This document shows, piece by piece, positions 35,749 through 44,207 of a stretch of 64,000 nucleotides of DNA (its first letter is position 1; every line of letters begins with the position of its first letter). Under the pieces are notes generated by a model. It made no database searches. It worked only from the letters and a program-made list of their open reading frames with translations, and had not been told where the DNA came from. The stretch comes from Pseudoxanthomonas yeongjuensis (GTDB taxonomy: Bacteria; Pseudomonadota; Gammaproteobacteria; Xanthomonadales; Xanthomonadaceae), in the NCBI RefSeq assembly GCF_010093345.1, contig NZ_PDWT01000007.1, forward strand, positions 62,001-126,000, written 5' to 3'. The translations under genes and the position numbers were made by a program.

Positions 35749-37239
35749 GATAGAGCTCGCCGCTTTCGGCGCTGGCATCGAATCCTTCCATAACTGGATC
35801 ACCGCATACGCGCGCCACGGCCGCCACGCTTCCGCGCGTGCGCTAAGCGCCTTCGCGGTCATCCGCGTATTGTCCGTCGGCACCGCCTTCTGCAGCACCA
35901 GGTCGTCGGCGGGGAACGCATCCGGATGACCGAGTGCGCGCATCGCGATGTAGTTCGCGGTCCACGGACCGATGCCGGGCAGGGCGACCCAGCGCGCGAT
36001 GAATTCCTCGAGCGTACGTTCGCTGCGGAAGTCCACGTGGCCGTCCCGCACCGCGCGCGCGACCGTGCGCACCGTGTCGGCGCGGGTGCGGGTCAGGCCG
36101 ATACGGCTCAGGTCGGCATCGGCCAGCGCATCGGGCGTGGGGAAAAGGTGCTGGTGGCCCGGTGCGAATTCCATGGGCAGGGCTTCACCGAATTGCTGCG
36201 CCAGCCTGGCGGTGAAAGTGCGCGCGGCCGCGACGCTGACCTGCTGGCCGATGACCGCGCGCATCGCGATCTCGAAGCCGTCCCAGCCGCTGGGCAGGCG
36301 CAGGCCGGGACGCTTCTTCAGCAAGGGGCGCAAACGCTTGTCGCGCGACAAAGCGGAAGCGATCGCATCCGGATCCGCATCCAGGTCGAACATGCGCCGC
36401 AGGCGGTTGACCACATCCAGCAGACGCGTTGGGGCGACATCGCGCAGTTCCAGTTTCAAGGCATGTTCACCGCCGGGCCATGCGCTGACCCGCAGCCAGC
36501 CCGGCGTCGGCGCAGGCCCGATCACGCGCGCATATCCGTGCTCGTCCACCTGCTCCACGCCCGGTAGGGCGCGGCCGCGCAGGAAATCCAGCATGGCGGT
36601 GAAATCGTAAGGCGGGCGATAACCCAGGCGCAGGGTCATCACCCCTTCCTGCGAGGCGAGCGGTCGCCGGCGCAGGTCGCGGGGCGCCATCCGGTACGCA
36701 TCCAGGAACGTAGCGTTGAAACGGCGCAGGCTGCCGAAACCCGAGGCCAGCGCGACTTCGGTGATAGGCAACGTGGTCTCGGTCAGCAGTTGCTTGGCGA
36801 ACAACAGGCGGCGCGTGCCATGCACGCCGATCGGCGCAGCGCCCAGGCGGTCCACGAACAGCCGTCGCAACTGCCGCTCGCCGATGCCCACGCGTCCGGC
36901 CAATGCCGACAGCGGCTGATCGGCGAGCATGCCCTGATCGATCAGCTTCAACGCGCGCGCCACGACTTCGTCGCCGCGCCGCCATGCGCCATCGCCGGGC
37001 GACAGTTCCGGGCGGCAACGCAGGCAGGGGCGGAAACCGGCGGCTTCGGCCGCCGCGGCATTGCCGTAATAGGCGATGTTGGAAGGCTTGGGCGCAGGCG
37101 CCGGGCAGACCGGGCGGCAATAGATGCCGGTGCTTTTGACCGCGGTGAAGAACAGCCCGTCGAAGCGCGCATCGCGACTCAGCCGTGCCTGTTCGCAGAC
37201 ACGCAGGTCGGGCAGGGAGGTCTTGGTGTCGAGGGCCAT
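35734..37239 (-). CDS. Ada-type regulator fused to AlkA DNA glycosylase
   Basis: A 501-residue fusion. Residues 10-85 form an Ada metal-binding domain with Cys 41, 45, 72 and 75 (GIYCRPVCPAP and FRPCLRCRPE), which repairs methylphosphotriesters and acts as the switch. Residues 90-190 are an AraC-type helix-turn-helix (LSALAGRVGIGERQLRRLFV and VALASGFGSLRRFNATF). From about 200 comes AlkA: an N-terminal part and the HhH-GPD fold with GIGPWTANYIAMRALGHPDA and a catalytic Asp further on. It excises alkylated purines and probably activates alkylation response genes, including ogt. Its last residues VGAT and stop come from a REP. Confidence 0.93.
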   Translation of the reverse strand: MALDTKTSLPDLRVCEQARLSRDARFDGLFFTAVKSTGIYCRPVCPAPAPKPSNIAYYGNAAAAEAAGFRPCLRCRPELSPGDGAWRRGDEVVARALKLIDQGMLADQPLSALAGRVGIGERQLRRLFVDRLGAAPIGVHGTRRLLFAKQLLTETTLPITEVALASGFGSLRRFNATFLDAYRMAPRDLRRRPLASQEGVMTLRLGYRPPYDFTAMLDFLRGRALPGVEQVDEHGYARVIGPAPTPGWLRVSAWPGGEHALKLELRDVAPTRLLDVVNRLRRMFDLDADPDAIASALSRDKRLRPLLKKRPGLRLPSGWDGFEIAMRAVIGQQVSVAAARTFTARLAQQFGEALPMEFAPGHQHLFPTPDALADADLSRIGLTRTRADTVRTVARAVRDGHVDFRSERTLEEFIARWVALPGIGPWTANYIAMRALGHPDAFPADDLVLQKAVPTDNTRMTAKALSARAEAWRPWRAYAVIQLWKDSMPAPKAASSIVGAT

Positions 37240-37319
37240 GGCGGCAGGTTAGCACCGCGTCACGGGTCGGACTCGCCGTTTTCGGACATCAATGCTGCGG
37301 GTGGGCTGCAATCTTGGTT

Positions 37320-37385
37320 GCAGGAGCGACGCAAGTCGCGATGGAGCATCGTTGATGCCGATTTCGCGACTTGCGTCGCTCCTAC
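37320..37385. repeat. GTAG REP pair between the Ada-AlkA and NPP genes
   Basis: GCAGGAGCGACGCAAGTCGC (the head has GCAG instead of GTAG) and the inverted GCGACTTGCGTCGCTCCTAC bracket about 26 bases. It ends six bases before the stop codon of the NPP gene. Confidence 0.88.
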
Positions 37386-37390
37386 ATCGC

Positions 37391-38659
37391 CTACATCGCC
37401 TGCATCGGCCGCAGCGCCGGTAGCAGCGGCGCGATATCGCCATCGTTCGCGCGAGCCGGGATGCCCAGCAACCGGATCATCAACGGATACACATCGACAT
37501 TGTCGAATGCCGGGATCACCACGCCCTTGCGGAAGGCAGGGCCATGGGCAATGAAGGCCGCGCGCATCGACGGCAGCGATGGATCGTAGCCATGCGAACC
37601 GCGGCTGGCATCAGGCGCACGCTTGGCCAGCGTTGCGGCAGGCAGTGCATCCCAGCCTTCGTCCATCTGGCAGATGATCGGCGGCACGCGCGGATTGCTG
37701 CCGTAATGCCATTGCGGCGGCAACTCGCCCTTGCGCCAGCATCGATAATGGTCGTGGCGGCCGAGCAGTCGCAGTTCCACCGCCTGCGTGCGTCCTTCGC
37801 GCGGGGCGATGCCGATCGACTGGCCGACGCTGATCACCGCCGCATCGGCCATCGGTACTACTTCTTCCACCGCGATCGCGTGGCCCGGCGCCACCGTGGC
37901 CATGCCATGGTCGGAAACCACGATCAGGTTGATCCGGTCCAGCAAGCCGTTGCGGGCGAGCGCATCGAGCAGGCGGCCGATCGCCCCGTCCACTTCACGC
38001 ACGGCCGCGCGCGTCTGCGGGGCATCCGGGCCGTGATCGTGGCCGGCGTCATCCACCATTTCCAGGTAAAGCGCAGTAAAGCGCGGGCGCGTGGCTGTAG
38101 GCTCTTGCAGCCACGCGGCGACCTCATCGACGCGCCGTGCGGCAGAAATGGATTCGTCGTACGGCTTCCAGCGAGTCGGCCGCACGCCATCGATTTCCGC
38201 CGCGCTGCCCGGCCAGGCCCAGATTGCGGTGGGCAGGTGTGCTTTTTCCGCGCCGACCCAGATCGGTTCGGCCCGCCACCAGCGGCCATCGCCCACGGCT
38301 CCCAGGTCGGCGACCCTGAAATCGCCGAGCCCATTTTCGCGCATGGTGTTGTGGACCACGCCGTGGTGGTCCGGACGCAGGCCGGTGACCAGGGTGAAAT
38401 GGTTGGGGAAGGTCAGCGCGGGATAGGACGGATTCATCCATTCGGCGCGGACGCCGTCGCCAGCCAGGCGATCCAGGTTCGGCGTATCGCCCTTGCCCAG
38501 GTAATCGGCGCGCAGGGCATCGATGGAAATCAGCATCAGCGGCGCGGGTTCGACGAGGGTGGCAACAGTCGAAGGCCGGGGCGATGTGGTCGAGCAGGCC
38601 GCCAGAAAAAGCAAAGCGGCTGGCCACGCGGCCCTGAACAATAAGCGGAGCATAGGCAT
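37391..38659 (-). CDS. NPP-type nucleotide pyrophosphatase/phosphodiesterase lipoprotein
   Basis: A 422-residue alkaline-phosphatase-superfamily enzyme like the crystallised Xanthomonas NPP. A lipoprotein signal ends at Cys 22 (LLFLAACSTT). LMLISIDALRADYL gives the first metal Asp, and NPSYPALTFPNHFTLVTGLR the nucleophile Thr 83. EMVDDAGHDHGPD and VVSDHGMA hold the remaining metal ligands, and RGSHGYDPSLPSMRAAFIAHG the last His. It hydrolyses nucleotide di- or phosphodiesters in the periplasm. The ATG at 38659 is directly before the lipoprotein signal; the longer open frame is a shadow of the divergent gene. Confidence 0.92.
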   Translation of the reverse strand: MPMLRLLFRAAWPAALLFLAACSTTSPRPSTVATLVEPAPLMLISIDALRADYLGKGDTPNLDRLAGDGVRAEWMNPSYPALTFPNHFTLVTGLRPDHHGVVHNTMRENGLGDFRVADLGAVGDGRWWRAEPIWVGAEKAHLPTAIWAWPGSAAEIDGVRPTRWKPYDESISAARRVDEVAAWLQEPTATRPRFTALYLEMVDDAGHDHGPDAPQTRAAVREVDGAIGRLLDALARNGLLDRINLIVVSDHGMATVAPGHAIAVEEVVPMADAAVISVGQSIGIAPREGRTQAVELRLLGRHDHYRCWRKGELPPQWHYGSNPRVPPIICQMDEGWDALPAATLAKRAPDASRGSHGYDPSLPSMRAAFIAHGPAFRKGVVIPAFDNVDVYPLMIRLLGIPARANDGDIAPLLPALRPMQAM

Positions 38660-38710
38660 TCGTTGCAAGTATCGTTGGATCCAAGCTTGGCAGACTCCGG
38701 AGTATCGCGC

Positions 38711-39235
38711 ATGACACCGCTTCCCCGTATCGCTTGCATCGCTGCGTTGGCGCTGTACTCGACCGCGATATCGAGCACTGAAGTCCTGGCATCGCCGGAC
38801 TTGCCGCGCTGCCAGGTCTGGCAACGCGAACTCGGCTTCGCCAAATCGGTCGCCGATCATGATCCGGTCGCCTTCGCCGGTTACCTCGCCGTCAATGCGG
38901 CCTTCGGCGTGAGTCGGGAACCCACCGTCGGGCGCGAAGCGGTGACCCGGGAATGGCAGGGCATCATCGACGGCAGCGCGTTGAAGCTGGAGTGGTACCC
39001 GGCCGTGGTCACGATCGGTGGCGATGGCAGGACCGCCTATTCCAGCGGTCCCGCGCTGTACCAGGATCCGAAGACCGGAGCCTATCGCCATGGACGCTAC
39101 GGTTCCGTGTGGCAACGCGAAGCGGATGGCGAATGGCGGATGATCTTCGACGACGGCATCCGCCCGGAGCCTGCCGATGCCGCTGCGGTGCAGGCTTTCC
39201 GCGAGGGTAGCGGCAAGTCCTGTCCGGCGGGCTGA
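38711..39235 (+). CDS. Secreted NTF2-like (DUF4440/SnoaL) protein
   Basis: A 174-residue protein with a signal peptide (MTPLPRIACIAALALYSTAI, cleavage near SSTEVLA). The mature part has the NTF2-like cone pattern: WQRELGFAKSVADHDPVAFA early, GREAVTREWQGI in the middle and RYGSVWQREADGEWRMIFDD at the end. These domains bind small ligands or act as isomerases, but no catalytic residue can be named. It is divergent from the NPP lipoprotein gene with 51 bases between, so they may share regulation. Confidence 0.8.
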   Translation: MTPLPRIACIAALALYSTAISSTEVLASPDLPRCQVWQRELGFAKSVADHDPVAFAGYLAVNAAFGVSREPTVGREAVTREWQGIIDGSALKLEWYPAVVTIGGDGRTAYSSGPALYQDPKTGAYRHGRYGSVWQREADGEWRMIFDDGIRPEPADAAAVQAFREGSGKSCPAG

Positions 39236-39343
39236 CGCGGTTCTGAATGCCGCGCCGGAAGGTTGCGACGGGTACAGTGCGACGGGCGTATAAACAATGC
39301 ATTCCGCATAACGCCGCGTTTGTTCCGCGGGCAGGAGATCCCG

Positions 39344-39706
39344 ATGAAACGTCTTGTCTTTTCCCCCTTGCTACTGGGCCTGGCTTTCGCAGCCGTGGCG
39401 CAGACGCCAGCCCCGATTCCGGTTGAAACAGCCGCTCCGCAGACATCCACGGTCCCGGCCAGCGATGCCGCTCGGCCTGCTTCGAAGGATGAAGTCACCC
39501 GGAAGGATGATGTCGCCAAGAAGGACGAAGTCTCCGACCGCAGCTGCCTGAAGGAAACCGGCTCGCGCCTGGCGCCGCGCCCCGACAACAAGGGCCGCAA
39601 ATGCGTCAACGCCACCGGCCGTTCCTACACCAAGGACGATCTGGACAGGACCGGCGCCATCGACCTGAGTGATGCGTTGCGCCGGCTGGATCCTGCGGTG
39701 CATTGA
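39344..39706 (+). CDS. Small secreted protein with KDEV repeats, unknown
   Basis: A 120-residue protein with a signal peptide (MKRLVFSPLLLGLAFAAVAQ). A Pro/Thr/Ala-rich stretch is followed by a charged segment with three near repeats, SKDEVTR, RKDDVAK and KKDEVSD (about residues 47-65), and a C-terminal part with two Cys (DRSCLKETGSRL and RKCVNATGRSY) that could form a disulfide. CAGGAG lies eight bases before the ATG. No known function; xanthomonad-type hypothetical. A terminator follows. Confidence 0.75.
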   Translation: MKRLVFSPLLLGLAFAAVAQTPAPIPVETAAPQTSTVPASDAARPASKDEVTRKDDVAKKDEVSDRSCLKETGSRLAPRPDNKGRKCVNATGRSYTKDDLDRTGAIDLSDALRRLDPAVH

Positions 39707-39727
39707 TCGCAATGGACTTTTGACTGC

Positions 39728-39755
39728 AACGCCCGGCCTTGCCGGGCGTTTTCCA
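39728..39755. terminator. Terminator between the KDEV protein and ThuA genes
   Basis: A perfect 10-base stem (AACGCCCGGC with GCCGGGCGTT), three-base loop and following TTT lie 21 bases after the KDEV-protein stop. The gene on the other strand ends at 39764, so it may serve both. Confidence 0.87.
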
Positions 39756-39763
39756 TTACGGCT

Positions 39764-40498
39764 TCAGCAACGCGTCGAGATTCCCGCCGCGTAACGCAGG
39801 CCGCGCCGCAACTGGGCGAGGAATACGGGATCCTCGTACAACTTGATCTCGTGTCCCAGCCCTGTGTACCAGGCGCGTCCGCCGTCGAAGGCATGGCACC
39901 AGGCGATTGGATGGTCCGCGCCCATGCTGCCGCCGTCGTAATCGGCTTCCTGCACCGTGGCCAGCACCTGCACCCGCCCGCGCGGGTTGCTGCGGTAGTT
40001 GTACAGCTCGTCGGTCACCGTCCAGTCTTTCGGCGCCTCGACGTCCTCGCCTTCGAACAGCACCCGCGAGGTCTGCAATCCCGGTGGGTGGCTTTTGAAC
40101 CATGCGCCCACCAGTTCGCCATACCAGGGCCAGTCGTATTCGGTGTCCGCGGCGGCATGGATGCCCATGAATCCGCCGCCGGCGCGCACGAAGCCTTCCA
40201 TCGCCGCCTGCCGCTCCGCGTCCAGCACGTCCAGGGTGGTGTTGGCGAACACCACCGCCTGGTAGCGCGTCAGGTCCCGGGCGTTGAAATCGTGCGCATC
40301 CTCGCTGTGGTCGACCTGCATGCCTTCCTGCGCGCCCAGACGTTGCAACGCAGCAACCGCGGTGGGAATGGAATCGTGGCGCCAGCCGGTGGTCTTGGTG
40401 AACACCAGCACGCGCGCCCGCGGCGCCATGCTCGCGCTGGCCTGCACGCACAGGGCCAGCAACAGGATCGACAGCAGGATCAGGGCAGGGCGGCGCAT
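39764..40498 (-). CDS. ThuA-domain secreted protein
   Basis: A 244-residue protein with a signal peptide (to about residue 24, VQASAS) and a ThuA-like domain of the class I glutamine amidotransferase-like fold. Characteristic segments are VLVFTKTTGWRHDSIPTAV, YQAVVFANTTLDVLD, GGGFMGIHAAADTEYDWPWY and HPIAWCHAFDGGRAWYTGLG. ThuA proteins are tied to trehalose and other sugar use in rhizobia, but most are uncharacterised. It is divergent from hutU with a REP between. Confidence 0.88.
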   Translation of the reverse strand: MRRPALILLSILLLALCVQASASMAPRARVLVFTKTTGWRHDSIPTAVAALQRLGAQEGMQVDHSEDAHDFNARDLTRYQAVVFANTTLDVLDAERQAAMEGFVRAGGGFMGIHAAADTEYDWPWYGELVGAWFKSHPPGLQTSRVLFEGEDVEAPKDWTVTDELYNYRSNPRGRVQVLATVQEADYDGGSMGADHPIAWCHAFDGGRAWYTGLGHEIKLYEDPVFLAQLRRGLRYAAGISTRC

Positions 40499-40528
40499 GC
40501 GGCCAAGTCTGCCATGCGCACCGCCCCC

Positions 40529-40602
40529 GTGGGAGCGCCGTCCCGGCGCGAGCTTTTGCCTTGTTGGCCAGGGAAGAGCTCGCGCCGGGACGGCGCTCCC
40601 AC
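40529..40602. repeat. GTGG-headed REP pair between thuA-like gene and hutU
   Basis: GTGGGAGCGCCGTCCCGGCG and its exact inverse bracket about 20 bases. It sits in a 140-base divergent region, 31 bases from the ThuA start and 37 from the hutU start. Heads here read GTGG rather than GTAG. Confidence 0.9.
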
Positions 40603-40638
40603 CGATAATGGCCCATCGCCTGCATCAGGATTCCCGCA

Positions 40639-42306
40639 ATGTCCGATCCCCGCCACGACCCCTCCCGCGTCATCCGTGCCCCGCGCGGCACCGAACTCAG
40701 CTGCAAGTCCTGGCTCAGCGAGGCGCCGTACCGGATGCTGCAGAACAACCTGGATGCGGAAGTGGCCGAGGATCCGACCTCGCTGGTGGTCTACGGCGGC
40801 ATCGGCCGCGCCGCGCGCGACTGGGCCTGCTACGACGCGATCCTGGAGTCGCTGCGCAAGCTCGAGGACAACGAGACCCTGCTGGTCCAATCCGGCAAGC
40901 CGGTCGGCGTGTTCCCCACCCATGCGGATGCGCCGCGCGTGCTGATCGCCAATTCCAACCTGGTGCCGCACTGGGCCACCTGGGAGCACTTCAACGAACT
41001 CGATAAAAAGGGTTTGATGATGTACGGGCAGATGACCGCCGGCAGCTGGATCTATATCGGCAGCCAGGGCATCGTCCAGGGCACCTACGAGACCTTCGTG
41101 GAAATGGGCCGCCAGCACTACAACGGCAGCCTGAAAGGGAAGTGGATCCTCACCGCCGGCCTCGGCGGCATGGGCGGCGCGCAGCCGCTGGCGGCGACGC
41201 TGGCCGGCGCCTGCAGCCTCAACATCGAGTGCCAGCAGAAGAGCATCGACATGCGCCTGCGCACGCGCTACGTGGACGAGCAGGCCGTCGACCTGGACGA
41301 CGCGCTGGCCCGTATCCGCAAGTACACTGCGGCCGGCGAGGCCAAGTCCATCGCCCTGCTCGGCAACGCGGCCGAGATCCTGCCGCAGCTGGTGCGCCTG
41401 GGCGTGCGCCCGGACGCGGTCACCGACCAGACCAGCGCGCACGATCCGGTGCACGGCTACCTGCCCATCGGCTGGACCGTGGAGCAGTGGCTGCTGGAAC
41501 AGAAGACCCACCCGCAGAAGGTCCGCGATGCGGCGAAGCAATCCATGCGCGTGCATGTGGAGGCGATGCTGGAATTCGGGAAGCAGGGCATTCCCGTTTT
41601 CGATTACGGCAACAACATCCGGCAGATGGCCTTCGACGAGGGCTGCAAGAACGCGTTCGATTTCCCCGGTTTCGTCCCGGCCTACGTGCGGCCGTTGTTC
41701 TGCCGCGGCGTGGGTCCATTCCGCTGGGTCGCGTTGAGCGGCGATCCGGAGGACATCTACAAGACCGATGCGAAGGTGAAGGAACTGATCCCCGACGACG
41801 AGCACCTGCACCGCTGGCTGGACATGGCCCGCGAGCGGATCAGTTTCCAGGGCCTGCCGGCGCGGATCTGCTGGGTCGGCTTGGGCCAGCGCCACAAGCT
41901 GGGTCTGGCCTTCAACGAGATGGTCCGCAACGGCGAGTTGAAGGCGCCGGTGGTGATCGGCCGCGACCATCTGGACAGTGGCAGTGTGGCTTCGCCCAAT
42001 CGCGAGACCGAGGCGATGAAGGACGGCAGCGATGCGGTCAGCGACTGGCCGCTGTTGAATGCGATGTTGAACGTGGCCGGCGGGGCGACCTGGGTGTCAT
42101 TGCACCACGGCGGCGGAGTGGGCATGGGCTACTCGCAGCACTCGGGGGTGGTGATCGTCTGCGATGGCACCGCCGAAGCGGACAAGCGCCTCGCACGGGT
42201 GTTGTGGAACGACCCGGGCACCGGGGTGATGCGGCATGCGGATGCGGGGTATGAGATTGCGAAGGAGTGTGCGCGGGAGCAGGGGTTGAAGTTGCCGATG
42301 GCATGA
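40639..42306 (+). CDS. hutU: Urocanate hydratase
   Basis: A 555-residue NAD-dependent urocanase, second step of histidine catabolism. Conserved parts are [58 protein letters not shown] with the NAD-binding Gly residues, [35 protein letters not shown] with the active Cys, and [16 protein letters not shown]. Full family length. Unlike typical hut operons it stands alone, about 6 kb from hutI/hutF. hutH is not in the window. Confidence 0.97.
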   Translation: MSDPRHDPSRVIRAPRGTELSCKSWLSEAPYRMLQNNLDAEVAEDPTSLVVYGGIGRAARDWACYDAILESLRKLEDNETLLVQSGKPVGVFPTHADAPRVLIANSNLVPHWATWEHFNELDKKGLMMYGQMTAGSWIYIGSQGIVQGTYETFVEMGRQHYNGSLKGKWILTAGLGGMGGAQPLAATLAGACSLNIECQQKSIDMRLRTRYVDEQAVDLDDALARIRKYTAAGEAKSIALLGNAAEILPQLVRLGVRPDAVTDQTSAHDPVHGYLPIGWTVEQWLLEQKTHPQKVRDAAKQSMRVHVEAMLEFGKQGIPVFDYGNNIRQMAFDEGCKNAFDFPGFVPAYVRPLFCRGVGPFRWVALSGDPEDIYKTDAKVKELIPDDEHLHRWLDMARERISFQGLPARICWVGLGQRHKLGLAFNEMVRNGELKAPVVIGRDHLDSGSVASPNRETEAMKDGSDAVSDWPLLNAMLNVAGGATWVSLHHGGGVGMGYSQHSGVVIVCDGTAEADKRLARVLWNDPGTGVMRHADAGYEIAKECAREQGLKLPMA

Positions 42307-42369
42307 CCGGCAACCCACATAATCCACTAGCATGGCGCTCTAATGCCGGAGTCAAGGGGGAGTAGGACG

Positions 42370-43851
42370 ATGGGCAAGCGCGTTACCTCATGGATGTTTT
42401 GCATTCTGGTGGCAACTGGTCCTGCTGGTTGCGGTATCCAACCTGCCGCAGAGGAGAGCAGGCGCGAAACAGAAAATCCGGTCGTGTGGAGCGTACAAGC
42501 GCATACCGCTAGAGCGGATCGGAGACCGCCTTCCACGGGCATGATGGCATTGAGCGACTCCGTGAAGGTCACTACCTCACCAAGCATCGCTCAGTGGGGT
42601 TTCAGGCCACACAGACAATACCTGCATCGGACGAATCTTGAAGTGGACCCTATCGGTGTTGGGGTGGCGATATACGATGACGTCGTCTCCGGGGATTTCA
42701 ACGGCGATGGCAGGACCGACTTGGTCGCGCTGGCCAACCAGAATTTCGTGGACCTGATCCTGCAGACTTCGAGCGGCACGCTCGCGGCGCCGATCACTTT
42801 TTCCGCTGGCGTCATCAACTATTCCACAGCGAAATTGATCGTCGTTGATGATTTCAATGAAGACGGGATCAAGGATGTAGCGTTTGATACGGTAAGCGAT
42901 GACGGATATCGGGGCGGCGTGGGATTGCTGTTGTCCCGGGCCGGTCAGGTTCCTTCGTTCAAGCAGGGCTACCCGGCATTGGCCTACATGTCTTGCGATT
43001 CGCCTGGCGATTGGACCAGCCTCGACGTAGATGGTGATGGCCATAAGGATATCGTCGTAGCTGGTGGCTGCCCGGAGCATCTCAATGCTTCACAGGGGAG
43101 CTGCAATAGTAATTATTGCTTGATCTACCAAGTCCTGCATGGCGATGGGCGCGGGAATTTTGGTCGCCCGACGTATGCCATAGCGGAGGGATTGGAGGGA
43201 GGGATGTCCGAAATTATGGTGGAAGATGTCAACCGCGACGGATTGCTCGATCTGGTGTTTGTCGGGACAGAATCAGACCCGTACGCTGGCAGCGTACGGG
43301 TCGCTTATCGCCTTCCCGGCGGCGGACTGAGTCCGCTACATGAATTGCATGCGCTGTTGGGCAATCTGACCAGCGAGACACATATCATCTTCGGTGATGT
43401 TGATGGGGACAAACGCCGGGACACGGTAAGCGGGGACGAAATCCATTTGAGGAATGCCGATGGAACGTTCGGCGAAGCGCTCGGTCTCGCCATGAATTTC
43501 AGCTATCCCATTACACCGTTCATTGCAGACTTCAATGGGGATGGACTGGACGATCTGGTGAACCACCAATTCGAGGATTTCGACTTGATTCCCTACCTTG
43601 CCGTATACCTCGGCAAGGGTGGCGACCTGAATCCACCGATCCGGTTTTACGACCCGAATCCAGACTGGGGCCATGCTTTCAAGGTTTCGTACGATCGATA
43701 TCCCTACGCGGCAGGCGACTTCAATCAGGATGGCTGTCTCGATCTGGCGATAGCGGTCGGCTACGATGGGCTTGCGATTCTTGACGGTGTTAATTGCATC
43801 CCGCGCCCGCGAAGGCTCACCGGGGGAAATTTACCGCCTCGCCGCTTGTAG
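42370..43851 (+). CDS. FG-GAP/VCBS repeat lipoprotein
   Basis: A 493-residue secreted protein. The signal MGKRVTSWMFCILVATGPAG ends at a lipobox-like Cys (PAGCGIQ). Seven calcium-binding FG-GAP motifs follow: DFNGDGRTD, DFNEDGIKD, DVDGDGHKD, DVNRDGLLD, DVDGDKRRD, DFNGDGLDD and DFNQDGCLD, spaced as blades of an integrin-like beta-propeller. GGGGGAG precedes the ATG at 42370. The gene is noticeably more A+T-rich, with less strict third positions, than its neighbours, suggesting acquisition. Its role, perhaps adhesion or carbohydrate binding, is unknown. Confidence 0.85.
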   Translation: MGKRVTSWMFCILVATGPAGCGIQPAAEESRRETENPVVWSVQAHTARADRRPPSTGMMALSDSVKVTTSPSIAQWGFRPHRQYLHRTNLEVDPIGVGVAIYDDVVSGDFNGDGRTDLVALANQNFVDLILQTSSGTLAAPITFSAGVINYSTAKLIVVDDFNEDGIKDVAFDTVSDDGYRGGVGLLLSRAGQVPSFKQGYPALAYMSCDSPGDWTSLDVDGDGHKDIVVAGGCPEHLNASQGSCNSNYCLIYQVLHGDGRGNFGRPTYAIAEGLEGGMSEIMVEDVNRDGLLDLVFVGTESDPYAGSVRVAYRLPGGGLSPLHELHALLGNLTSETHIIFGDVDGDKRRDTVSGDEIHLRNADGTFGEALGLAMNFSYPITPFIADFNGDGLDDLVNHQFEDFDLIPYLAVYLGKGGDLNPPIRFYDPNPDWGHAFKVSYDRYPYAAGDFNQDGCLDLAIAVGYDGLAILDGVNCIPRPRRLTGGNLPPRRL

Positions 43852-43855
43852 TGAC

Positions 43856-43897
43856 GTAGCCCGGACTTCATTCGGCGGGCTTGAGCCCGCCCTATGG
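43856..43897. repeat. REP of the RAYT-linked type after the FG-GAP gene
   Basis: A GTAGCCCGGACTTCATTCGG head runs into the hairpin GGCGGGCTTGAGCCCGCC and ends CTATGG. The same design flanks the transposase gene at 46.4-47.2 kb. It opens the 356-base gene-free stretch before 44208. Confidence 0.85.
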
Positions 43898-43944
43898 TTC
43901 CTGTCCGGATATCGGTTATCCATCTGAATCCTGGATTGGTTTCT

Positions 43945-44118
43945 GGGACCCTCCAGTTCGATGCTCGGAACCCCCAAGTTCGATGCTCGGAACCCTCCGG
44001 TTCGATTCCGGAACTCTCCAGTTCGATGCTCGGAACCCTCCGGTTCGTTTCCAGAACCTTCCAGTTCGATGTTCGGGACCCTCCGGTTCGATTCCCGGAA
44101 TCCCCCGATTCAGGCCCC
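43945..44118. repeat. Array of eight 21-22 bp tandem repeats
   Basis: Units start at 43945, 43967, 43989, 44010, 44032, 44054, 44075 and 44097. Two versions occur: GGGACCCTCCAGTTCGATGC-TC and GGAACCCTCCGGTTCGATTC-C, alternating over much of the array (A A B A B A B B). There are no spacers, so this is not a CRISPR. The B version holds GGTTCGATTCC, like the T-arm of tRNA. A partial REP head (GTAGGTCGGGCTTCTGG) follows at 44119. It lies 90 bases upstream of the next start codon. Confidence 0.85.
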
Positions 44119-44207
44119 GTAGGTCGGGCTTCTGGCCCCGGAGGCTGGCAGTCGCACGCCGGTTTTCTCGAATACTCCAAGGTCCCCCATCCTCGGAGTT
44201 TCCCCAC

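Noticed and set aside
43989-44009. tRNA gene suggested by GGTTCGATTCC
   Set aside because: Only the T-arm-like part is present; there is no acceptor stem, D-arm or anticodon arm around it.
43945-44118. CRISPR array
   Set aside because: The units are directly joined with no spacers, are too diverged between copies, and no cas gene is present.
43881-44207. Extension of the unknown secreted protein through the tandem repeats
   Set aside because: The frame is open, but a good ribosome site and a signal peptide start at 44208, and the upstream peptide is just the translated repeat.
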